From NCBI GenBank assembly GCA_003254925.1, contig QANZ01037782.1:1-64000 (forward strand): DNA of 64,000 nucleotides. Reading direction: 5' to 3'. Shown in pieces: positions 1-10,095 of the stretch. How positions within the stretch are numbered: the stretch's first letter is position 1; every line of letters begins with the position of its first letter. Below the pieces are notes generated by a model, which made no database searches, was not told the origin of the DNA, and worked only from the letters and a program-made list of their open reading frames with translations. Made by a program: the position numbers and the translations under genes. Source of the stretch: Chamaecrista fasciculata. Taxonomy: Eukaryota; Streptophyta; Magnoliopsida; Fabales; Fabaceae.

Positions 1-1219
1 AACATATCTATAAATGATTGGCCCTAGGGCACAATCTCCAACATTCCCATCCTTGGCCGCAGGAGCAGCAGTTTCTCTTTCCCCGCCGATGTGATTGGCA
101 GGAGGATTTGGAGCCGCAGTAGGCTCACGAATCGTAAGGTTCCCAGGCTTCCTTGGGACAGAAACGGGCTTCTTCTTCGAAGACGCCATCACTTTCTCTT
201 TCCCCTTGTCCCCCCGAGGACGCTTGGTCCCGATAACGTCGGCCAAGGAAGTCTCAACCAATGAAATGTAAACCAAGCAGAGTTTAGAAACAATCAGTAT
301 AAGATGAAATATCGTGCAAGAAAAATAAGACACATACAACGCTTGGGATCAGAAAGGTCAGTGGTGATCAACCGCAGCGCCGCCAAGCGCTCATCAATGG
401 TTAGGTCCCTCCAGTTGCATTGAAAAGGCCTGAGTCGAGGTCTCCTCCAGGATAAGGGAAACATGGCGGGCTCATCAACTCGTTGCTCAAATCCAAGAAC
501 GCCTTCTGCACTTTTACGTTGGGCCTCTGACGGCGCCAATTAACTATGGGACGCGCATTCCTCATAACTTAAGCCCTATCGGGACCGCATGGCGTTGTCT
601 CCTCCTTAACCCAAGGAATGTTGATCAACTTGCGATTTTGGCAAAGAAACCACTTAGGGTGAGCTTGGAAATCTACTTCCTCGCCATAAATCATTTGCTG
701 AGGATTGCCGTCTCCTATGGACGCCCAAACAGGAACATCAGCGCCACCCGCTTCCTCGGGTGCAGACGACTCTTCATTCATGGACGACGACTCCGCAGCA
801 GGAGATAACATCTCATGAATCTCCGTCGATGTGGACAAGGACAAAACAGCAGACATCCCTTCAAGCTCTCCTGGAACATGGGACGAGGACGCCCCCACAT
901 CACCATCTCTCCTATCCATGGGAGACGCGAACCTAGCAGGCGCTGACGACTCGGGCACAGAGGTATTGGGCGCTGATGTGCCAGGCGTTCTCGCACTGTT
1001 TCCAGCAGCTGAGGAAACACGACAGTTATAACCCAATTGGTGTAGGACTTTGCTCCATTCACCAGCAAAAAGGGGAGAAACACCCTCAGGGAAAAAGGGG
1101 TCGTTTGAAAAAATGATCTTCAGCGGTTGATCACCAAACTCAGACCAAAAATCAAATGAAGAAGAAGATGAAGAAGGGGAAGGAGAATGTTCAGAAAACT
1201 TACATTCGTCAAAGTCCAT
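1..1219 (-). pseudogene. Decayed transposon-derived ORF (gypsy-associated type, unrecognised function)
   Basis: Read on the minus strand, an open stretch of about 216 codons begins at 1219 with an acidic, Ser/Pro-rich N-terminus and ends in a stop at 569. Similar coding continues in shifted frames at 539-294 (a Trp/Arg/Pro-rich block followed by a basic leucine-rich stretch) and again below about 245 as a Lys/Pro/Ala-rich tail, so the chain is broken by at least one frameshift and stop near 545-570. GC content is clearly higher than in the AT-rich DNA beyond 2.5 kb. Low-complexity N-termini of this kind are common in the ORFs that plant gypsy-type retrotransposons carry beside gag-pol, but I see no protease, RT or integrase motif. 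Assignment to that class is inference. It could instead be a captured host fragment. Confidence 0.45.
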
Positions 1220-1880
1220 GGTACTGGTGAATCAAAGCAGGATCCTCGCAGAAAAACAGTAGAGCACTGATGAACACTACGAAGAACGCGAAGAACAAAG
1301 TGAGTAAAACTCAACTTCAAAAGCATGCAATACAGGAAAATAATCAAGGGAAGTATCGCAATGCTCACTGGAAGTCATCGGTCACGGTAATCGGAGCAGA
1401 AAGAACGACGGCAACGCTGAACGGAGCGTCGTGAAATCCCAGTTTCGGCGAAGACTTCAGAGAAAAACAAGAAGGAGATAGAAAGCTTGAAAGTTGGAAA
1501 ATGCGAATGAGGGAAAAAGAGGGAAAAAATGGCGGTTTTGAAAGCAGTTTGCGAAAATCAAAAAGCTGCATTTATTGCGCCACCCTCGATCTCCGTTTTG
1601 GCCATCATTGCAGAGTGAGAGCCAACCAGAAGCTGCCGCGTGGCCACGATGTGCTGACACACAAAGAGTGAAGTGACGAAAAACGTTAGCAAGGAAGTTG
1701 GAAAGACAAGGGCTGGTGGCGCCACATCCGTGAACGCCACATCAAGTTGGGTCACCACCATCCAGAATCTCCAAGACAAAACTCGAAGCGTCAATGCCAA
1801 CAACGCAAGAAAAGATACAGTCAGTGTCGAGAACGCCCTCGAGGGGGACTCCACTGATGGGGACAGAGCTTCACTTCTTT
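1220..1880. other. Non-coding flank of the transposon-derived ORF
   Basis: No convincing gene. The open frames here are short and lack motifs. The GC-rich composition of the preceding ORF continues, so the stretch probably belongs to the same decayed element. Confidence 0.4.
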
Positions 1881-2496
1881 TGTTGGGACTAGTGATAATA
1901 GGCCCAATAATTAGGAGGCCCAAATGGCAAAGCATGCCCTTGATCCAGCAGGCTACAAATCCACCAGATGGATCACATAGGCATGAACGCCCTGTATCTC
2001 GCCATCACATGTTGACGCCCACAATCACGAAGGGTGTGGGCGCCCACACACCAACAAATAAGGAAACATTCCCTGAATCAATCAGGAGCCAATTACGGAT
2101 CGATCGAGATCCGCTGTCAATCATGGCAAATAACTCGAGATCCTCTCCCTTGATAATGCCTTAGCCATCAAGGCACCTTTTACAAAAAAGGAAATTACGT
2201 GGGAGCCAAGGATCACAATCAGATCAGCCAGGATCACAATCAAGCATCTAGGCATTTATGGCAAGATCACGCCAGACCACCCTCAGCCAGTATAATAGGT
2301 TAACCCTTCACACTAGAAAAAGGTACGCTCTCTACTCAGTCAATTAAGATTATCGAGCTCATATCCCTTACTAACTTAAGCATCAGAGGTGAATCGCAGG
2401 GCCACCCCTATGCGTTCATTGACTTGCAAGCGACTTTTGACCCAGAGTTGCCTCACCAAACCAGATAATGACCCCCGGCCAGAACCAGGTTCATCA
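1881..2496 (+). repeat. Putative LTR of a gypsy-type retrotransposon
   Basis: The stretch starts TGTTGGGACTAG and ends GGTTCATCA, so it has the TG...CA ends of an LTR. Near its 3' end is a TATA-like TATAATAG followed by a pyrimidine-rich segment and a CACTAGAAAAAGGTACGC block, resembling the promoter/R region of plant gypsy LTRs read on the plus strand. No primer binding site follows 2496 and no second LTR is visible, so this is a solo or truncated LTR. Its orientation differs from the minus-strand ORF next to it, so the two may not belong together. Confidence 0.5.
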
Positions 2497-2515
2497 GTTC
2501 TCATCAAAATGTATG

Positions 2516-2643
2516 AATTTTTAATTACCTATATAGCTATATCTATAAATATATGCGTGTCGTATCATGTAATTTTAAAAATTTGACGTGTCTGCGTATC
2601 CGTGTTATGTGTCGTATCCATGTCAATTGTGCATGCTTCTTAG
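2516..2643. repeat. Partial MITE related to the 4962-5305 element
   Basis: GTGTCGTATC / CGTGTC motifs and the end GCATGCTTCTTAGG resemble the right end of the GTGTC-rich MITE at 4962-5305. Only one end is present. Confidence 0.45.
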
Positions 2644-4961
2644 GTCATTGTTGTAGAATTCCACTATTTTAGTTTTTTTTGTTATTGAGAATTTTATTAT
2701 TTTGATTATGACATTTCTTTATTTTCTCCTTTATTAATTTATTTTTTTTTTAAGAAATTACTTTGTTTTTATCACTGCACTAAGTAAACATCAACATAAA
2801 CAAATATTAGGTAATTAGAAAAAATAATTTCTTAGTCCAATTATAGCATAGTGATATTTGGATCAAACTAATACTAATGTTATCACAATTAATTTGCCTA
2901 GCTAAATAATAAAAACTAATGTTGTATAAAAACAAAAAACAAATACTAATGAGTGAGACCAAAATATGTTCTCTAGAGTAGTTGGAGCGAGTCTGAGTAT
3001 GGTCAATTTGTCATCTCTGACTCACTAATGTGAATTTCGTTTTGAAAACAAATTGGGTTCCAACAGCCCTTTTATTCCACTTAAAAAAAATATTTGATTC
3101 TCTTTTACAAAAATATTGTAATAAAGATCAAGTTCTTTTTTAGACACATTTTATTGAAAATTCAAAAATATTATTCTTTTTCAATGTTTTATTTCAAGAC
3201 AAAATAAAAAAAAAATCACTTTCAAGAAGCTTAAAGCCAATATATATATATACATATACATATACATTGGAAACTATCAATTATGCATTAAGCCATTCAG
3301 GCATATGAAGATTTAAAAAATAGGTAAAAGCACCGATCGTACCCCAAACTGTGGCATAAGTGTTAATTGTTCCCTCAAAAAAATTTTTATGGTTATTTGT
3401 ATTCCTAAAGTTTCATATCTCACTCAATTGTCCCATAAAATCTAACATTGTCTTAATCGTTAACAGAAAATGCTGATATCATAAAAATGTCAATATTTAT
3501 AGGGGTAATATATACATTGACAAAAAAATGTGAAAATTGAAGGGTATAATTGACTTGAATATAAAAATTTTGAGGTATAATTGGCACCAAAATGAAGTAG
3601 GAAAAAAAAAGTCACTTGTCTTTTTTTTTTTTGGCCGAAAAAAAGTCACTTGTCATATCAACATGATATTAGCATTTTTTGGTAACAATTTTAAATACTA
3701 TTAATATATAATTTCAAAGTTGAAAAGATATGAGACATTGAAATTCAACAAATAAAACATTTAGAAGATGCTTCATATGTGATATAAATCAACAAATTTA
3801 GTAAATCATACAAGTGAAAATTAATTTCAGAATAGTAAACCATAAAATTAATTTTTAAAATAATAAAAAATTAATTTAAAAGAACAAATTATGTGAGAAT
3901 AGTAAATCATACAATTAATTTCTATTATATTATCTAAGATATTATTAATGACTATATTTTTAAATCATTTTTATCTTCTATTTATTTATTATTTAACATA
4001 AATGAACTAATTAAAACACAGATTAATTATTAAGAAGTGATTGGAAGAGTTCTTTAAATTAACGCATTTTTAAATCTCTCTAAAACTATTAATTTTATTA
4101 TTATTTTATTAAATTTATCTTAAATAGTTACAAATAAAAAGTTGATAATTACACTTTTATATCGACAAAAAATAATATATCTTTATATTTTTCTAAATCA
4201 TAATCTAGATTTTAAAAATTTAACTATTTATAGTATCCACATATTAAAATTGATTTTGAAAGTAATTTATGTCCCAATTCAGAAAAAGGAAATAAATTTC
4301 TGAGGTCCAGAAATAAAGAGGATAGTAGATATTTTGTTTTTGTACTCAACCCATGATATGCCATTTTTTTTCCTTTATCAATTATTCAAAGATGCACGCG
4401 TGCTAGCTAGATTCACCACATCCACAAGTTTAAGTATGGCAAGTCTTTCTTTTTATATATAAGGAAATTATAAATATTGAGGGCTTATTTACATGCAAAT
4501 ATGCACGAGGAAAACGATATCTTAAAGGCTAAAAGCAAAAACAGACTAAAGTAATACACATTCAAGGTTTTACATGTTTTGCATTAAGGATAAATATTTA
4601 TATTCGCTCAAGTGGACTCACTCAGTATTCGGTATTTGCTGTTCATTACTCCTAAGTCCTATCCTATGAGACTTTGACAGGAATTCATTCAATTCAACTC
4701 TTTTAGAAGATTATATTAATTAGCCTTAATTAATTAAATTTGTCTTCTAAATCTGACAGTCAACGTTGAGAAATAGTCAGATATAGAGAAGCTATCCGTG
4801 TTAAAACTTAAAACAAAAAAAAAAGAGAATAAAATAATAAGCAGTAACATTGTCATACTTATTTTAAATTAAGAGTTCACAAATTGTCCTTAGATTTTTG
4901 TCGAGCGTGTCCTTAATTACGTCATTTGATCACACAATTAATGCAACTAAAACGTGACGCG

Positions 4962-5305
4962 TAAGAAGCATGGACACTTCATTTTGAAGACGTGTCGCCG
5001 TGTCGGACACGTGTCAGTGTCCGACACCCGTACGACACTGACACGACACATATTCATAAATTTTAAAAAATAAAACAATTTTTTGTGACTTTAACATGAC
5101 ATATGAGAGAAAATAATAATACATATGACATATATTATGAATAAAACTTGTAATTTTTAAATTTTTTATTAAAAATTATGAATATTTAATTATTTTTATA
5201 TATAAATATGTGTCGTGTCGTGTCGCGTAATTTTGAAGTCTAGCGTGTCGCTGTGTCCGTGTCCGTGTCGTGTCCCGTGTCCGTGTCAGTGTCCATGCTT
5301 TCTAG
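4962..5305. repeat. GTGTC-rich MITE in the copy 1 upstream region
   Basis: Inverted ends AGAAGCATGGACACT at the left and AGTGTCCATGCTTTCT at the right enclose GTGTCGGACAC-type inner repeats. The paralogous site near 11617 runs straight from GTGACGCG into CAATGAGT, which gives the empty state and the approximate boundaries. No clean target duplication is visible. It lies about 400 bp upstream of the copy 1 ATG. Confidence 0.7.
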
Positions 5306-5607
5306 GCAATGAGTATTGAGTACAATATTAAATTAAACTATAAGACAAAATCGTGGTAGCCCTACCTTATATAAAAAATCTATAATCAACTCGATAAGTT
5401 TTTGCAAAAGTAAAATTCTCACAAGCCTTTTAGAAATTGAATGGTAGCGTTTCAATTTTATAATACTAAAGCTCCTCTAAGGACCTTTTGTAATTCTACT
5501 ACGTGTAAATTGTGTTTACTTATTCTAGAAACAGTGAATGCTCAACTATTCATCCACGCGCATCAAAAAGTTAGTTAAGATGTTGATATGGGTATAGGAT
5601 ATACCAC

Positions 5608-5615
5608 TATAAATA
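5608..5615 (+). promoter_or_regulatory. TATA box of CYP79 copy 1
   Basis: TATAAATA in the context CACTATAAATAGGC, 96 bp upstream of the ATG. The same context recurs before copy 2. Confidence 0.6.
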
Positions 5616-5703
5616 GGCAACAAATAACTGAATGGCAAACCAGAACTAAATCATCAATTATCTCTCTTCCAAAGTCACACTACTACTTCTTTCACAACTC
5701 TCT

Positions 5704-7154
5704 ATGGAGTATGCCCTTAGTCTTTCGTTCTCAGTGTATGCATACTTTTTGTATGCTTTGCTTCTCCTACTTGCTGGGTTGACATCATACCTAGGCACAA
5801 AATCCTTATCCAAACACAACAATTATGAGAAACAAAAGACACTACATCTTCCTCCTGGTCCAAAACCTTGGCCTATTGTAGGAAACCTTCCTGAGATGCT
5901 AGCAAACAAGCCCGTATTCAAATGGATACACGAGTTGATGAATGAAATGAACACTGACATTGCATGCATTCGTCTAGGTAATGTTCATGTGGTGCCTGTC
6001 ACGTGCCCTACTATTGCCTGTGAATTCTTGAAGAAACAAGATGCCAATTTTGCTTCAAGACCACTTATGATGTCGGCAGAGATGATCTCAAGTGGATATT
6101 TGACGTCCATTCTTTCGCCTTTTGGCCAGCAGTGGAAAAAGATTAAGAAAGTGGTTAGCAATGAATTGATTTCTCCCACTAGACTTCAGTGGCTTCATGA
6201 CATGAGGATTCAAGAAGCTGATAACCTCGTGAGGTATGTCTTAATTAATATATGTATAGTTAAATGCTGCATAAACTAATAAAAACAACTTTAATCTTAA
6301 TTTTGAGGAAAGAATTGAAGAAGCTAAGATAATTAACCTTGTCGTCACTCATTGATCAGGTATATCAATAGCCTATGTGAGCATAAAGATGGTCTTGTGA
6401 ATGTGAGGGTTGCAACACAACAATACTGTGGGAATGTGATTAGGAGAATGGTTTTCAATAAGAGGTATTTTGGAGAAGGTGGAAAGGATGGAGGGCCAGG
6501 ATTTGAGGAAGAAGAGCATGTGGGGGCCATCTTCACACTCATTAGATACGTGTATGCATTTTGTGTTTCGGATTATATACCATGCTTGAGAGGGCTTGAT
6601 TTGGACGGTCACGAGAAAAAATTGAAGGAGGCTCTTGGGATCATAAGAAAATATCATAACCCTATCATTGAAGACAGAATCCAACAATGGAAGCATGGGA
6701 GAAAGTAAGAGAAGGAAGACTTGCTTGATGTTCTTATTACTCTTAAAGATGCCAATAACAAGCAGCTACTCACAGAAGAGGAAATCAAAGCCATAATCAT
6801 AGTAAGTTATACTTAATTCCAAAAAATTTTTTAGATATTTAACTATCTTTAAAAAAAAAAGAAATGGGTCCAAATATATATGACAGTTGAATTAACTCAA
6901 ATGTTTTTGTTTTCATTTTATTTTTGTAGGAATTGATGATTGCAACAATTGATAATCCATCAAATGCAGCTGAATGGGCATTAGCAGAAATGATAAATCA
7001 ACCTGAATTGTTGAAAAGAGTCACCCAAGAATTGGACAGTGTTGTTGGAAAAGACAGACTAGTAGAAGAATCAGATGCATGCAAACTCAATTATGTGAAG
7101 GCTTGTGCAAGAGAAGCATTTCGCCTTCACCCTATTGCTCCTTTTATTCCTCCT
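5704..7154 (+). pseudogene. CYP79 cytochrome P450, copy 1, nonsense-mutated and 3'-truncated
   Basis: Intact relatives N-hydroxylate amino acids to aldoximes at the ER. Exons are 5704-6233, 6360-6801 and 6930-7154, with the same GT-AG junctions and phases as copy 2. The membrane anchor, PPGP hinge (residues 50-53), C-helix region and the CYP79-type I-helix (DNPSN) are present. Two lesions disable it. Codon CAA of copy 2 is TAA here (6706-6708), and exon 3 stops matching copy 2 at 7154, just after the ExxR region (EAFR), so the PER motif and the heme-binding cysteine loop are absent. Unrelated sequence and then an inverted promoter fragment follow. Exon 1 and intron 1 are almost identical to copy 2, so inactivation or a conversion event is recent. 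The TATA box is retained, so a truncated transcript is possible. Confidence 0.9.
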
Positions 7155-7254
7155 TTAACCTTTGCGTTTCAAAAGCATGATCTTTGTAATTTAAATATTA
7201 TTAATTCATTATTTTTAAATAGTATAAAATTGGTTCATATTGAGTCTTAAAAAA

Positions 7255-7425
7255 ATCAAATAGTTATTTTCACTAATTGTATGTTTCGCCAAGACGTACG
7301 TTGTACGTGTTGATTTAAGACTCGCCATACTTTTTTTTTGTGGCCGGAAAGAGACTCGTCATACTTAAAAGTTAAAACTCGTGGATGTGGTGAAGTTAGC
7401 TAGCATGCATGCATCATGAATTGGT
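7255..7425 (-). repeat. Inverted fragment of the CYP79 upstream region
   Basis: The reverse complement of this stretch matches two blocks of the CYP79 5' flank: the block holding GTCTTAAATCAACACGTACA (near 11190-11270) and the block with GCTAGCTA...CACCACATCCAC (near 4395-4440). It therefore carries promoter-flank DNA in the opposite orientation, directly after the truncated exon 3. Confidence 0.65.
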
Positions 7426-7454
7426 CTCCATATACATTTAGAAATAATGACAAC

Positions 7455-8690
7455 ACTTTAAATATCTCCCATCTCCTCTTTTGCGGATGATATTCTTCTT
7501 TTTGCTAAAACTACTAAAAAGAATATTAACACTATCAAATCTTGCCTCCATAATTTTTCCATGATGTCAAAACTCGAGATTAATTTCGATAAATCTTAAC
7601 CTGTGGTTCTCTAACCTTGTTCCACATGATTTTCAAACCTATGCTTCTAACTTACTTCAAATCAACTCCTCCTCCTCCCTTGGGAATTAGCTTGGTCTCC
7701 CCCTCAAACCCTCTTACAAACCTTCTGATTTCACTTTCATTATAGATAACATGAACAAAAAGCTACAAGGTTGGAAAAGAACCTCCCTATCTATGGCGGG
7801 TAGAATTCAATTAATTAATTCTACTTTTAACTCTATTCCTTCCCATGCTATGCAATCTTTTTACCTTCCTAGAAAAAGGCATCATGATATTAACACTAGA
7901 AAAAGGCATCATGTGAGTTGGAAGAAGGTAGCTGCCCCAAAATTTATGGAGGTTTAGGAATTAGGAAGGCTAAATTAGTTAATACATGGCCAAGATTAGA
8001 TGGAACCTACTTGTTAAGAATAATAACCTTCGTACTCAAAATTGCAGAATATTATTTCATAACTGTTGATCAAAATTGCAGCAAAACCTCTTTTTATATG
8101 CTAATTAGATGGCAAAAACCTCCTCATCTTTTCTTTAAACTTAACTGTGATGAATCAGCTAAGGATTCGAATATTGGGGATAGTGGTCTCATTAGAGACT
8201 CAGAAAGAAACTGGATTGTTGGTTACTCTTTATTCATTAGTTCAGGATCTATTTTGAAAGCTGGAATCTAGAGTATTCAATTTGGTCTTCAAATTGCTAT
8301 TGATAACAACATCAAAAATCTCATTGTGGAATCAGATTCTAAATCTGCTATTGATCTCATTTCTTAAAATACTGTAACTTCTCTTCATCCTCTCTATTCT
8401 CTTATTCAAAACTGCAGATTGCTTCTGGACTTATTGGATAATCATCTTCTCAGACACATTTTCAAGGAATAAGCCAATCAATCAGCTGATGGTCTTGCTA
8501 ACTATGGAAGAGAGCTGAACTCTTCCTACTCTATGTTTAATTCAGTTCCTGTATTTATTTTCTCGCATTTCCTCTTTGATTTGCTAGGTTTTTGTAATGA
8601 TCGGGTCTGTAACAGTAAAACTTTGTACTATGTGCTTGAACCCTGTATCTTGCTTGCTCTTTTAATGAATTGCCTCCTTATTACCAAAAA
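7455..8690 (+). mobile_element. Decayed L1-type LINE, 3' part (RT end and RNase H)
   Basis: A FADDILLFA reverse-transcriptase active-site block lies at about 7480-7510, out of frame with its upstream half. It is followed by a KKLQGWKRTSLSMAGRIQLI-type RT C-terminal segment (7755-7810) and an RNase H-like segment with FKLNCDESAKDSNIGDSGLIRDS-type order at about 8130-8260. Multiple stops and frameshifts make it non-functional. The 3' end, near an A-rich run at about 8690, is typical of a LINE tail. It lies between the two CYP79 duplication units and is 5'-truncated. Confidence 0.8.
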
Positions 8691-10095
8691 AGATGGGGTT
8701 GGCTACACTTGAAACTCATGGGTTTTTTTTTTNAAAAAAAGTTTCAGCCTGAAAATTAAGAGGAATTTAATAAAGAAATTTAAAAATGTATTAAAACACT
8801 TCTCACCACTTCTTAAAAAATTAATCTACCTGTTTTAGTTCATTTTTGTTAAACAATAAATAGATAGTTCATTTTTTCTTTCATAATATTCACCCATTCA
8901 CCTTACTCTTATGCAAGATAGATTAAACTTTAAGATTGATAAAAAAACAAAAAGAAAAGAGAAAAAAGAACACCCATTGATATAATCTACTCTCTTTCTC
9001 TATCACTATTTTTAATGTCAATTGGAGCGAAAAAAAAACGTGTATGATTATTCTGAAAACTAAAGTAAAATAGATGACGCCATGGCGACCTAGCTTACAT
9101 TGAATTTTTACCTGTTTAATAGGGTATTGTTTAAAATGAAATTCTCACAAAACTTCTGTCATTGAATTGCCAATATAATAACAGAAGCGATAATAAAGTG
9201 AATTTAGCCAAATCATTTTGAGTATTTATTTTATATTAATAATTTTTTTTATTATTGATGTAATAATAATAGTATTAACAGTTAGGTTTGATTTGGAGTT
9301 TTAATAGTCTAAGGAATAACCATTTCTCTAGTTAGAATACTGCATCTTTTTAAGGTAATTTTTTTTTGTCATTTAATTAATGATTATTTTATTTTTACTC
9401 TAACAAATGAAAAAAAAAATAGATATATTTATTTTTGTCAAACCATCTTAAAATTTTATATAAAAAAAAATCATAAAAAAGGGAAAGATGTCCAAAGGTA
9501 AAGGCTCACAAACAATTAAAAAAACCCTACTTTACACTCAAGTGGCCAATTCTTGATCCAATCCAAAAATGGAGAGCCCATCTTACAAAAACAAAAATCT
9601 CTTTCTATTCTAACTAACACCATCACACATTAAAACATAAACACACACACAGATCAGCGCACGCCTCAATTTCAACTCAAACCCAACCAATCTCCAAACA
9701 ACAAAAAGAAAATAACAAAAGAGGCAGTTTTGACTTGATTGAAGTTTCTTAATTCTTAGTCACATGTGTTTATAATTAGGGAGGAAACAAATCTGAGGAG
9801 AAAAAAACCAAGAGAGATTCAGAGAAAGCAGGGAGTTTTGATCAGAGAAAGAACTAGAGTACAAATTTGAACGAGAAGAGCGATTGAGAGAAGACTAGAG
9901 AGATTGAGAGAAATTTGAGATTGAAAATGAGATAAACCAAAACTATGTTTGTAATTTATCATCTGACTTGCTTCTTCCATTTGCTAACCAAAATTATGTT
10001 AGTATATATATTCTTGTACTAGTAAGCTTGTTGACTCCTTTCCATTCCATTTTATCTTGTTTTGTTTTATTATTTATTGTGTTATTTATTTATTT
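8691..10095. other. AT-rich spacer between CYP79 units
   Basis: No gene found. It contains poly-A/poly-T runs, an ambiguous base at about 8733 and a purine-rich GAGAGA stretch at 9780-9930. No long ORF or repeat end was identified. Confidence 0.5.

Larger units (their letters stand above)
2881..7154 (+). repeat. Segmental duplication unit A (CYP79 promoter plus truncated gene)
   Basis: Collinear with 10096-13494. Long matching blocks include GAGTGAGACCAAAAT near 2950/10163, the AT-rich tract at 3700-3900/10850-11090, the block beginning TTGAGGGCTTATTTACATGC near 4478/11330, and the coding region. Unit A carries an extra MITE (4962-5305) and about 250 bp near 4100-4440 that unit B lacks. Identity to B ends abruptly at 7154 inside exon 3. 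About 2.8 kb upstream of the ATG is non-coding. Confidence 0.85.

Noticed and set aside
538..560. TTGGCGCC on the minus strand as a retrotransposon primer site
   Set aside because: No LTR-type CA end precedes it and it lies inside a coding remnant.
831..1031. Plus-strand ORFs opposite the transposon-derived ORF
   Set aside because: They are antisense shadows of the Ser/Pro-rich minus-strand frame and have no motifs.
5588..5782. Small ORF overlapping the start of CYP79 copy 1
   Set aside because: It begins upstream of the TATA box and is out of frame with the gene, a chance frame.
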